Under the pieces are notes generated by a model, which saw only the letters and a program-made list of their open reading frames with translations, made no database searches and was not told the DNA's origin. A stretch of DNA of 64,000 nucleotides from Ephemerocybe angulata. Taxonomy: Eukaryota > Basidiomycota > Agaricomycetes > Agaricales > Psathyrellaceae. Location of the stretch: NCBI GenBank assembly GCA_013368325.1, contig JAACJK010000165.1, positions 124,001 to 188,000 on the forward strand. Reading direction: 5' to 3'. The translations under genes were made by a program, and so were the position numbers. Shown here one piece after another: positions 23,695-34,428 of this stretch (positions are counted from its first letter, which is position 1; every line of letters begins with the position of its first letter).

Positions 23695-24279
23695 ATGCGC
23701 CTGTATACCTCCAAGGGTCCAATTGCACGAGCATTGGGTGCTTGCTTCATTTTGGCAGGGCTGGTTCTCGTCCAAGGCCACCCAGCCGATACCCAAAATC
23801 TTCCAGCAGTCACGGCCGGTCCCGCCGCGACTGCCACTGCCGGGAAACCATGCCCTCCAATGCCGTGCCCCTACCCCGTCTGCGGAGGCTGCCCCAAAGG
23901 CTCCCACCCCGTCAAAACCCACATCAACTGCTGCCTCACATGCAGCTGCGTCCCAGACACCACCCCAACCACCTCAACCTCGACGACAGTCACCCCAACC
24001 TTGCCTACTACCACCATCACGGTCACACCCACCACCACCACGAAGCCTGACCCCACCACGTCTACTACGTGCAGCGGGCCCATACCCTGCCCCATGACTA
24101 TTTGCGGTCCGTGTGCGCCAGGCTCGTACCCGACCTCTACCGTCCCACCTTGCAGGTGCCCCGTCTGTGGGTGTGCGTCGGGCACTGCACCTCTGCCGAC
24201 TTCGACTGTTACGACCAAGTTCCCTCCTCCCATCGTCACGCCGCCTGGACCAGTTGTCGTGCCTACGAACCCGCTGTAA
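23695..24279 (+). CDS. Cys-rich secreted protein 2, two modules joined by a Thr-rich linker
   Basis: Single exon, 194 aa. The signal peptide (ALGACFILAGLVLVQG) is nearly the same as in the 78-aa neighbour. The first Cys module is at about residues 52-83 (CPPMPCPYPVCGGCPKG ... CCLTCSC). A roughly 40-residue Thr/Pro linker rich in TTTITVTPTTTT, a likely O-mannosylation zone, follows. The second, variant module (CSGPIPCPMTICGPCAPG ... CRCPVCGC) is at about 126-158, and then a Pro/Thr tail. In module 2 the CC pair is replaced by C-x-C. The shared signal peptide and module show duplication from a common ancestor. Unknown function; a secreted or cell-wall protein. Confidence 0.8.
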   Translation: MRLYTSKGPIARALGACFILAGLVLVQGHPADTQNLPAVTAGPAATATAGKPCPPMPCPYPVCGGCPKGSHPVKTHINCCLTCSCVPDTTPTTSTSTTVTPTLPTTTITVTPTTTTKPDPTTSTTCSGPIPCPMTICGPCAPGSYPTSTVPPCRCPVCGCASGTAPLPTSTVTTKFPPPIVTPPGPVVVPTNPL

Positions 24280-24457
24280 ACATTATACTCTACTCCTCCT
24301 TACCTCGTGTATTAACCTGTATGTATCCTTATTCTTGCATGCAATAAAGAGAGTAGCCTTAGCGCCAAAACAAACACCTCAGAGAATTGGTCGACTGAGG
24401 GATATGTTCATTGAATCGTGGTGTCATCGGTGCCGAGTGTCCCATGCGCGGTCAAAT

Positions 24458-24659
24458 AAATAGCTAATCTTTAGTAAAGTTAAAGTGTCCTCCTACACGA
24501 CGGGTCCTGTGAGTCCCTATGATCCTCCTGAGGCCTGATGCTCCCCCACTGAAATTTTGCGTAAATAGCTAATCTTTAGTAAATTTAAAGTGTCCTCCTA
24601 CACGACGGGTCCTGTGAGTCCCTATGATCCTCCTGATGCTCCCCCACTGAAATTTTGCG
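24458..24659. repeat. tandem direct duplication of about 100 bp
   Basis: 24458-24561 (104 bp) and 24563-24659 (97 bp) are nearly identical. The second copy lacks a 7-bp stretch (AGGCCTG or a frame of it) and has one substitution. The right copy holds the last codons and the stop of the minus-strand membrane protein gene; the left copy is in its 3' flank. Confidence 0.9.
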
Positions 24660-26247
24660 GCGCACCAACAGGACTATACCCCGGAGGTGGCTCATCCGTC
24701 AACCCCTGCGCCCACTCAGAGGCCTGGTTCTCCCGCAAAAGTCCAATTTCTTGCTGCATCATCCGCATCTGCTCCCTCATCTCCGCAATTTCGTTCGCAT
24801 CTCCCTGCGGCACATTCTGGGGACTACCCGACCCCCGCTTGATATCCCTCGTGATTTCGTTCATCTCGTTCTCCACCGTGTGCAAGCGTAGTCTGATCTC
24901 AGCTTGCCGCGCTTGCCGTATCCGGTTCTTCTCTTCAGAGTTGGTCAAGGTCGTTGCCCCTACGCTGCTTGGCGGAGCGAGTGAGTCCCCTCCGCCTTCG
25001 GGAGCTAGAACGCGTAGTCGCCGCCCCTTCTCTGGTGGATACGCCGAGCCTGCAGCAGAACTCCCAGCAGCCGCCATATACGGCAGAACACCGTGCGAGC
25101 TCGTAGTCCCCGTTATTGTTGTAGCCCTGTCGGAGAATTCACCGTTTCCTCCGTACGGATTTGACGAGTATTCAGTTCCAGATATTGAAGATGGGTATTG
25201 ACCGGGACCTGATGGTGCTGTAGGGCCTTCAGGGCCTACAACGGGGCTGTACAAGGGCGCCTGGCTGCTGTTCACCCCAAACGGCGAAATGGTGGATGGG
25301 CCACGGTGGTAGGCGTTCTCTTGGATATAGGGATCAGCGACATCGTCCCCCGTTAGGTCGAGTCCCTTCTGCCTCTCTCGTTTCTGGCGTCGGCGGAAGA
25401 AGAGAAGGAGGATTATCGCAGCGACGGCTACGATGCCACCCACGACGCCACCTGCGATGGCTCCAGTAGGAGAGTGCGATTTTGACGAGGCACCACCAGC
25501 AGTCGCTGTGCCTGATGATGTGGTAGTCTTTGTCGTGGTGGTACCGGTTGCTGAGGTAGGGGTGGCGCCAAGAATGCCGTCGTCGTCATGTCTACCATCT
25601 CAAGTCCAGTGAGACGTTATTTTATTTATACTTTGGAATGGAAGGGGACCCACGTGTAAATAGCATAATCGAAGTTGATGTAGGTGTTGAAGTTGGCTTG
25701 GGTCGATATCTCGAGAGTGTGTGTAGCGAAGGGGAGATCGGTACGACTGTAGACAAGTTGGTTGTAATCCGCGTCTGTCTTTGTGAGATCTGGGGCATGT
25801 CGAAAGTTAACTGCAGGGTCTTTGTTCATGGTGAAGTCGCAGTCGGTGATCGTGGTAATGCCCTCGCCATTGTTGTTCGGGAGAATAAAGTAGACCCAAA
25901 TCGCGGTACCTAAGGAGCCAGTTCCTGAGTCCTATGAACGAGGAGATGGGGAATAAGTGCGCACCGTTAAAGGTCAAGGTTACTGAAATCTTTCCTGTAG
26001 ATGGGCTGTAAGTCGCAGCAGTATACGTTTGCTTGAACGCCTGCTTCGTGTCAAGGCTAATGGCACAGCCTATACAGGTTTGGTCCTTCCATGTCCCGTC
26101 CGTAGCAGGGAAGTAAACAGGCACGAGGTGAGTATCCGAGTCTCCGAAGGTGTCATCGATAGTCCTGTTGACAATGGCCGCCCAAGCAAGATGGTATTGT
26201 AGGAGGAGAGAAGCTATTTGCAAGGCGCCCAGCGCTCGGAAGAACAT
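24622..26247 (-). CDS. type I membrane protein with beta-rich ectodomain and coiled-coil tail
   Basis: Three exons on the minus strand: 25965-26247, 25654-25909 and 24622-25591 (502 aa). The start at MFFRALG gives a clear signal peptide; the longer upstream frame is ignored. The ectodomain (about 28-180) has paired cysteines (DQTCIGCAI, TDCDFT) and beta strands. A Thr/Ser-rich stalk leads to one TM helix (about 224-245) with AIAGGVVGGIVAVAAIILLLFF then RRRQKRERQKG. The cytoplasmic part has a coiled coil (EEKNRIRQARQAEIRLRL ... EMREQMRMMQQEIGLL). The architecture recalls the tandem membrane proteins at 1-4 kb, but here a signal peptide is present. Function unknown; a surface-sensing role is inference. 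The second acceptor site (ATGGTAG) was chosen because it alone keeps the frame. Confidence 0.82.
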
Positions 26248-26584
26248 GCTCGCCGCCAGAAATGCGTGTGGTGGTCGTGGACGGAAGAAAGAACGGTGTG
26301 GCATCTCGGCGGAATGCAATGCTCTCCGGCTGCCCGGCATTGTTGACTCAGCCCTGGAAACCCTTGAAACCCACGAAGGCGAGGTGAGGCGGTATGGCAT
26401 CTCGGTGAAAGCAGAACTCATTGGGGCAGTAGTGATCTGAGTGGCTGATCATCTTTGTCCTGGTGGGAACGTTTGGCTACGTTTGGCCTTCTTGATCACC
26501 CTTCCAGCAGCTCGGCGCTAACCGAACCGGCGCTTCTTACATTCCACCACCACCACCATCATCGACGAGACCGACGACAACACG
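26248..26584. promoter_or_regulatory. divergent promoter region
   Basis: 337 bp between the start codons of the membrane protein gene (minus) and the F-box gene (plus). A CACCACCACCACCATCATC stretch lies just before the F-box start. No TATA box is clear. Confidence 0.4.
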
Positions 26585-27919
26585 ATGAAATGCTTCATCA
26601 ACGATATCCTCGGCGTTGACCTGATGCGCGAGATATTCACTCAACTCACCCTTGTGGACAACATGCTGGCGACGTATCCTTTCATCCTTCCTCGACGGAC
26701 ACGAGCTCCCCTCCTGCTGACATTTGTGTGCGCTACATGGAGGAAGGTTGCCCTAGACACACCCACCTTATGGTCAAGACTTTCGATTGATATTGAGGAC
26801 ATCCTCGAACCGGGAAAGAAGAGAGATTTAATCCAGCTCTGGTTAGAGCGTGCATGGGGAACCCCAGTATCACTTCACATCCTGGACATTCGGCGGTCTA
26901 GGGCGGCCAAACTCGACAAAGATGATTGGCTGGGATTTATACTATCCAATGTCCCATATCTGAAGTTTCTCTCAGCCGGTCCCACCGTCACGGATGCCCT
27001 GCTCTCTGGTTTGATATCCAAACCGAAAGGGACTGCACGGCATCTGGGGGGAATTGCTACATTCTACCACCTGGAGGATTCCGACCAGAAGAAGCCTTTC
27101 GAAGGAATGATCCCCACCCTCCTTCCCAACCTCAAACAGCTGGACCTATCGTCGCCAATATACGCTGGGTGGATAGATGTTCGAACCGATCAGTTAACCC
27201 ATCTATCCTGCAGCCTCCGATTCTTCCAAGCACTGGGTGCGATAACAGGAAAACGAGAGCTGCAGTTCCCAAAACTCATCGAACTATTTCTACACCACGA
27301 CTCATATGACACGTCTGAGGAGCGCGCATTCCGTTCCTCGTACAAGGCGATTCTCCCAGAACTGCGATTCTTCAAAATATTCGATTCACAGACGGAGCTC
27401 CCCATCGTACGCGGCGCCCTCGACGCATGCGAATGCCCTCAACTCGAAGTCCTTCACATCGAGAATATCTTCATCGGCGCAACCCGCATCTCGCCGACTG
27501 TTGACAAGGGAGGCGACTTTTCTTTCCTTACTACCTTCCTGCACAATGCACCACGTTTACGAATCGCAATACTCCGACATCAGGCATTCTGGACCACGGC
27601 CTTCTTCAAACATCCTCATGTCGCCCTTCTTCCTATCGTGCAAGTTTCCTTCCCCGTAGGGACGGCTCGATATCGGACTGTTGACGACGCACGGAAATCA
27701 TTTGGGAACATGTGGAGGGATGAATGCCTAGAGGTGGTGTTTCTTGTAGGCTCGGAAGGATCGACATACACCACATCTATCGCGTTCGTTGGGTGGTCAA
27801 GGGTGGACCACCCTTTGGGAACCCCACTCCGCAAATCCTGGCCTCGAGCTTTCTGGGATCAAGAACCGTATGCTCAGTATGTGAGTAAAATCAGATCTTC
27901 TCGCCTAGTTCCCTGTTAG
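26585..27919 (+). CDS. F-box protein, LRR-like
   Basis: Single exon, 444 aa. The F-box-like N-terminus has DLMREIFTQLTLVD, then RAPLLLTFVCATWRKVALD and TPTLWSRLSI. Repeated leucine-rich stretches follow, among them LLPNLKQLDLSSP and LPELRFFKIF. The layout, including an LWLERA motif after the F-box and a C-terminal VVFLVG strand, matches the gene at 5160-6524, so the two are paralogs. Expected to act as substrate adaptor of an SCF ubiquitin ligase; the target is unknown. The reading frame is intact, with no introns. Confidence 0.85.
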   Translation: MKCFINDILGVDLMREIFTQLTLVDNMLATYPFILPRRTRAPLLLTFVCATWRKVALDTPTLWSRLSIDIEDILEPGKKRDLIQLWLERAWGTPVSLHILDIRRSRAAKLDKDDWLGFILSNVPYLKFLSAGPTVTDALLSGLISKPKGTARHLGGIATFYHLEDSDQKKPFEGMIPTLLPNLKQLDLSSPIYAGWIDVRTDQLTHLSCSLRFFQALGAITGKRELQFPKLIELFLHHDSYDTSEERAFRSSYKAILPELRFFKIFDSQTELPIVRGALDACECPQLEVLHIENIFIGATRISPTVDKGGDFSFLTTFLHNAPRLRIAILRHQAFWTTAFFKHPHVALLPIVQVSFPVGTARYRTVDDARKSFGNMWRDECLEVVFLVGSEGSTYTTSIAFVGWSRVDHPLGTPLRKSWPRAFWDQEPYAQYVSKIRSSRLVPC

Positions 27920-28153
27920 ATATGTATGTAAATATGGTAGTGCCCTCCTTTTCCCTTCCTCGTACGGTCTAGTAGCATACTTAGAGCCTCTGCGTCCACA
28001 GTAGGGGGTTAGCCAATCGAAATACGTGAGAATTCCGGTGACTTAGGCGCCGTAAGTCACCGAAGGTGTTTCCAACGAATTCCTCGTTTTCCGAACGCCC
28101 ATCTACCGCAGAACCCAGCCGTTTTCTTCCATAACGCTATACGAAAAGTTAAA

Positions 28154-28924
28154 ATGAGCGTCTTAAGGCCATTCAAGGCGACTGATATGTTCAAGTTCAA
28201 CAATGTGTACGTGTGGCCGTCAGCACTAGACTTTTCTAACCCATCTCACCACCCCAATTACCAGCAACCTTGACATCTGGACTGAGACTGTACGTATAAC
28301 GTGGAGAGAACAGAAGTGAATCGGGTCTAAGAAAGAAATAGTACGGAATTGGATTCTATTTGAGCTACCTCTCTCGCTGGCCCGACCTGTGCATCGTCCA
28401 GGAAGCGCCAAGTGGTCGCATGATGGGCTATGGTAACGTATCTCACCTCCACGTATCTGGCACTCGAGGATGGCTCACGTTTTCATAGTCATTGGAAAGG
28501 CCGAAGGCCAAGGCCCTGAATGGCACGGTCACGTCACAGCTCTCACCGTCGCCCCGGAATACCGCAGACTTGGCCTCGCGCGCAAGATGATGGAGCTCCT
28601 CGAAACAGTGTCAGACGAAGTGTACAAGGGCTATTTCGTCGACCTCTTTGTCCGATGCCAAAACAACGTCGCGATAAATATGTATGAAGGAATGGGCTAC
28701 AGCGTCTATCGAAGAGTAAGAGAGTACTACGGGAGCCTGGGCTTTGGAAAGGGTGGAAGGGATGAGGAGGATGCTTTCGGTGAGTTTTTAGTCGTTGTGG
28801 GAAGAGGGATACACCATATAACGGCCGTTGAATAGATATGCGGAAGCCACTCTCAAAAGACCCTCATCGACGATCGGTCCGCCCAAATGGACGGGATATA
28901 ATTATAACACCACAAGAGCTCTAA
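28154..28924 (+). CDS. NAT3: NatB catalytic subunit (N-terminal acetyltransferase)
   Basis: Five exons: 28154-28206, 28265-28289, 28342-28432, 28489-28779 and 28836-28924 (182 aa, normal for NAA20/Nat3). The second exon is only 25 nt. NatB acetylates nascent proteins that start Met-Asp, Met-Glu, Met-Asn or Met-Gln, on the ribosome, together with its auxiliary subunit Mdm20. Signatures: the start MSVLRPFKATDMFKFNNVN, YLSYLSRWPD, the HVTALTVAPEYRRLGLA block with the acetyl-CoA loop at about residues 82-87, VDLFVR, and the MYEGMGYSVYRRVREYY ending. All are intact. The charged C-terminal tail is also typical. Confidence 0.95.
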
Positions 28925-29002
28925 TGTAACATAGACCCGGCACCCTACACATTGCTATGGATTTTTTCACTAACCAATTGAGATACAATAGTTCTATAAA
29001 AC

Positions 29003-32000
29003 CTACAAGAATGGTACATCTGTAATCATGGGACTAACGAAGGGGGGTTCTCGGTCCAAATCTACAGCTTGAGGGAGCAACGCCAATTGTTCGTCGTAGA
29101 ATGCGTTCATCAACTTCGGATCCATACAGAAAGCAGCCATCGCCTGCCTCATTTCTTCAGCAGTAGCAGCAGGTTTATTTCCCTTGGTCTTCAACGTCGC
29201 TCCCATCCTTCCTGGCCCAATCAACCTGTTTGTCAAGAACAAGAAGCCCTGACCCCCATCTAACACCTGGATGAACGCGACGCCCGACCGATGGACGAAC
29301 TGCGAATAATGGAAGGGTGAGCGCCTATACGAGTAGAACACATCGACTTGCTCTGAATAGAGGTCCTGCGCCTCCACGTCGACGATAAACCCGAATTTGT
29401 GTAGAAGGGCGTACTCAAAGTAGTACTTCGCTGCACGGGTCTCGGGCTGGACACGCTTCTCCAGGTCGGGAACAATGGGGGGCGGGACGGCGAATCGGAT
29501 GGGATAACACGACTGGAAGGCGTTCCGTTCGCGAATGTCGCTAATCTGCATTACATACGCCTCAACAAGCTTGAGGCCATACATGTCGATGGTCCGATTC
29601 CACTGTTTGAGTTGGTCCTCAATACACCTCGCGGTCGTGCCAATCCATTGAAGCTCAAAGTGGAAGACTGTTGCGGGGTTGTGGATGATATCGTGGTGGA
29701 GAAGGACGCATTCTGCTTGGTCGCTCCGCTTAAAAAATATGAGTACAGTGTCAATTTTACAAGATGTGCGCATACCTTGTTGGGATCAAGGTCGATAACC
29801 ATGGTTTGACTGAGAATGAGGCGCTTCTTCCTCACAACAGGTCGAGGGCGGGCTATATTCGAAGGATAATACGACCCTCCTTTCGGCTCAAAGGCATTCT
29901 TCGTGAACCAGCCTTTGACGTTAGTCGTCACAGGCATCGCGTATTCTCCTTTGAATCGATAGTAATAGTGTCTGGACCGTTATGTCAACCCCCTACATTG
30001 GATGATATAATATGAAGAGTGCTTACCCGTCTAGGAAACCGTGCTCCCCTCTACAATGCTCAAACAAACCTTGCTCAAACAACTTCACGCCCCACTCCGT
30101 CGCCTGTGCCCGAGACGAAACGTCCCTGAACTCCCGCAAAATCCAGTTTACCAGATCCGCTCCAATAAAGGAGTTTGCATACGTCGTTCGATGCCACAGA
30201 TAATGCTTTATGGGCACCCCGTCAGGTTCCTCTCGCATCAACTTCACAATCTGCGACAGAGTCAGATCCGCAATATCCTTATCGCTCTTCGCTTTCTTGC
30301 GCATGGGACCCATGGCGTGGATCTGGTCGAGTTGCTCAATGAGGGAGTCATCCAGGACGGACATGGCAGGGTCCAAAGTCGTAGGCAGGAAGCGAACCGG
30401 CGGCATTGGGTGGGTGAGCCGTTCATCTGGAGGCTGCCAGCGAAGCTTGGAGAACTGCTCGACCAGCTTCTCAATGCCGATAATGCGAATTTCTTCCTCG
30501 TTGAGCGACTCGCCTGATGGCCCGACTGACAGGACTGGGGGCTCAGCAGTGGGTATGACAATGAAGCGAGTGCGCCAGTAGCGGAGGGAATCATGGAGAT
30601 GATGTTCGTAACCTGCAACCAGCATGTCCAAACTGTACAGAAATCAGCAGTGCGACACTTGTGTAATCAAAGCAAGAAGACTTGCCGATTCCACTGGTAG
30701 TTCTCGAACCCATGGGACTCAAACTTCGAGGACAGTTCAGTGTACCCGACTAAGCGAAGTACATGTCAGCATTCTAAGTACCGTCATCAAGAAAGGAGAC
30801 TCACCTCCAAGCTTCGGCCAAATCAAGCACTGGTACTTGAATGGTGGGTTATGCCCGAGTCTCCTCACGTATCTCTTCACCTGGATCATCTCCCCATTGA
30901 ACGAGATCTTATGGATTTCATTCGTCATGCTCAAGAACACCGGATCATCCGTGTTTTTAAGGATATCCGATGCACCAACAGCCCTAGGTAGTACCGTCTC
31001 TTCGGTAGAAATGAAGGACGTCGTCCTCCTAAGAGGTACCCTTTGAGGCGGGGAGTCGGTGTGGTGATCCTTCGACTGGGGCTTGATAACGAACTGAAAT
31101 CCCTGGGCAAGACGAACGGCGGCCATACCCCGCATCACAACGAGGGCGAACGCCCCTCGCAGCTCGTCTGACGTGCCTTTCATTTGGGGCGGGCGGACAA
31201 GGAAGGACTTCATCTCCCTTGGGTCGACGTAGATATCCCAAGAGGATATGTCGTAGCACGACTCGAGCTCTGCATTCGACGGGAAGTAGTCAACCGTGAG
31301 AGGGAGGCAACCAGGAGTAATGAGCGCGCTCCATTTGATGTCATGTTTCTTCAACGCCTGCGGCAGTATATGTTGCCATCTCCGAGACATGGATGATTGC
31401 AGGTATGAGACTGGACCTTGGGTCTGAGAGGGATTAGAAGGGTTAGAGTAGGACCCAGGGGAGGATGACGGGAAGGACTGAGCAAGGGCGCTCATGGGCA
31501 CGCCACTCCTCCTTTTGCTTGCCATGTAATCGTCGCGAGGAGGAGTATTGATAGGCGACCTGCGGGGGAAGGATGCCCTTGAGGGGGCGGTCAATGTATC
31601 TTCGTCGTAACGAAGATTTGACCTGTTCCCTGGGGTCCCTTTGATCGCTTGAGGGGCCATTCCAGCTCTGGGGGTGGGCATTGGCATCTTGATTGGAGCA
31701 GAAGGTGCGAGGGGTATATTGACTGGGGCCGGGGGTGTGGGAGCCGAAACGGGCACAGGGGCAGGCTGGACGTTGTGCAATTGGGGTGGAGTTATCGTAG
31801 CAGGCGTGCCAGAGGCTGATACTTGAGAAGCCTGCGGTTCGCTGATGCCACTACGAGAAAATGGACTGCGAAGCCATGAAGGTGTGAACTTCGACGTGAC
31901 GCTGGGAGCTTTTGCGGCAGTTGAGTTCTTTATACTCGCCAGCTTTTCAGAGGCGATAGATCGCTCTGACTGGACGGAGTGGATTGAAGACTGAGATGGG

Positions 32001-34014
32001 GATGTGCTGAGGTGAGGCGGGGCGGGTGGTGCCAGGGCTGCGCTACGAGGGCCTTCGTCTGGAAGGTCTCTAATGATTCGGCGGGGACTTTGTTCCTCGA
32101 TTGTTGGGATGCGGACAGCAGCGAGGGAGTTCCGATGAGAATTGCGTTTCTCTGAACGGGAGAAGGGTGCCAGAGGCCCGATAATGGAGGGAGTGTGGAT
32201 GCCATGAGATGGAGGCTTCGTCGACTTGTCCACAAAGATATCGTTGTCAAACTTCTGTGCCTCTTCCTTCGTCAACTTGAGATCTTTATCGAAAGGGGCC
32301 AGCGGAGCTAACGGTTTCTCAGGGAGGAAGGGGACCTCGATGCTTGCGAGTACATCATGTTCAAGCAAGCCTAGCATTTGGATCTCGTGCATTTTGGCAC
32401 GCGCAATAAACCTTCGTCAAGTCAGACATGCAAAGATCAACGCTAGATAGAACCAATTACCTGTCTTGCCGAAAGGGCAAATCTTTCTGCTTGTCCCAGA
32501 ACGTTGTCGACAGCCAAAAAGGCTCCCACCAAAAGGTTTTCTTCAAACTGGGGTCTACCCCATTATCTTCGCACCAGAGCGCATCATGCATAAGGGGGTC
32601 GTCTGATTCTGACTTGGAACCGGGTTCGACGCCTTGGAAGCTAAAGATAGGGCTCTGATGCAAAGGCTGCTTCGTCAAAAGAACGAGGTTGAGGACGACT
32701 CCTTGATCCAGCATACGCGTAGTGGTAAGGCGGAGGAGTTGCTTGGACACCCTGAAGTATCCCGTCCCCGGTGTGATAAGGATAGACGTGGACCCAGTCA
32801 GAGAAAGCGACCGGTCGATGTAATGTGTTTCTGTAGGGTTGAGGCCGAGATTTAAAGCCTCCAAGATTGGCCCATCCTGCGCACATGAAAGTTGCCCAAC
32901 CAAGCGAACGTGGACCGGAATACCGACTTTGTTGTCGAGTGACGCGCGATGGTAGTGGTGGGTTAAGAGAATATCTCGTTGGAAATCCCAGAAAGAGTTC
33001 TTCAGTGCGACGAGCGTCGGTTTCCATTCGTGATTCACCTCCAGGTCGGTGATGACTTTGTAAAAGTCCTTATACCAGTTTCCTCGTTCATCGCGGCGCA
33101 GAGGGCCAGCAGCGTAGTCGACCTCCGACTCTTCGTAGAACACACGAGAGATAAGGACAATGTGAACAGTGTGGTTAGTGCCAGCTTTCCGCCATTTCGC
33201 AAAGAGGTCTGGCAAGAATGAATGGACGATTTTCTCGTAGTAACGCTCGCCGTCCCCCGAGAATTCCCAGAGTTCTTTGCAGACTTGAATGAAGATGGTG
33301 ACTTTGGCAGAGAGCGATCGGTATATGGCTTTCGTTGAAGGAGTGACGACTGCAGAAGAGACCTGATGGCAGATTCAACACCCCGATACCCTGGACTGGG
33401 GACATACTCACCGGCTTTCCACCAATCCATATCTTATGGATCTTCGCCGCAATAGACCCTATGAATGTCACCTCCTGGTTCGCGTATACGCACTGTCCGG
33501 TGAGGAAGTCTCCGAGTCTCCACATGTCGTTCCTCCCAAGATACTGGTCCTGAAAGACGAATTCGACATGATCTGCCGAATTGGCTTCCTTCTCAACCTT
33601 GGTCACCAGCATCTCGTCGTTCATTCTGATATCTAGCGCGTCTGCTATGGGCCTGGGTATAGATATCTAAGCCGACGTCAGAGTTGGTTGATTCTGAGTT
33701 CTGTAACGCACCTGCAGCTGCACCCTACGGCCTTCATCCCGAGGCACGAAGAACAAGAACCCCTCGCGCTCATCGGCTGTGGTCATTCGCAGCAAGTCCC
33801 CCTCCACAACACCAGGCCAGTGGGCATGGTTGATGATCACATTAGGCGAGTCCTTTATTTCATGTACCCAGGCGTTCAATACTTTGGAACTTCCAACTAT
33901 GAGAGGTGGAGGAGGTGGCGGGGGTGGGGGAGGAATTCGGGCGATTGACTGGGCAGTGTTGGAACGCCGTCGGCTATACTGGGAGTGCACGGACTCTGCC
34001 CTGGAGTTTGCCAT
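29003..34014 (-). CDS. IML1: GATOR1/SEACIT subunit IML1 (DEPDC5 homolog)
   Basis: Eight exons on the minus strand: 33712-34014, 33412-33666, 32461-33362, 30805-32411, 30686-30749, 30027-30632, 29776-29971 and 29003-29728 (1552 aa). With Npr2 and Npr3, Iml1 forms a GTPase-activating complex for Gtr1/Rag that restrains TORC1 at the vacuole when amino acids are scarce. A polyproline run (10 Pro) lies near residue 30. The N-terminal Iml1 region (DQYLGRNDMWRL, AKVTIFIQVCKELWEFSGDG, VIHFR-like strands) is followed by a long Ser/Pro-rich linker. A DEP domain lies at about 1165-1255 (LWHRTTYANSFIGADLVNWIL ... GHYYYRF), and the conserved C-terminal domain ends YSYRRSPFHYSQFVHRSGVAF and beyond. Intron 5 uses a GC-AG splice pair (GCAAGT donor). 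All junctions keep frame. Confidence 0.93.
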
Positions 34015-34428
34015 CGAGGACTAATAAGTTCGCATGGGTATACAAGCTGGTGAGCTTTCTGAATCGTCCAAGGACGGTGGTGGTGGTCGTTCTAGGTTAA
34101 GCCTGGTCAAGCTTCTCATGGCGCCTAAATTGGACTGTGCTGATGGCGGCGCTTCCGGGTTTACTCTTAACTCTCATGACCACTGCACTGGCTGTGGAAC
34201 CCAAGAACGACGAGGATGACATCGGCCCAGCACTTCCGTATGCATTGGCAGACGACGCAGAATTGGATGGTGTGTGGTGGACACGCTGGTCGTTGTTGGC
34301 ACCGCACTGGCAAGGATATAAACGGACCTTGCTCCAAGGTGCGTGGACCCGACACCGTTAGCAGCTCCCTTGACGAACACTGAGGCTAAACCAAACCTTC
34401 TAAAGCCAACTTTCTGAAGGGATATCTT
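34015..34428. promoter_or_regulatory. divergent promoter region IML1 / F-box gene
   Basis: 414 bp between two divergent starts. It contains GGTGGTGGTGG and other short G-rich repeats near 34076, and no convincing gene. Confidence 0.4.
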
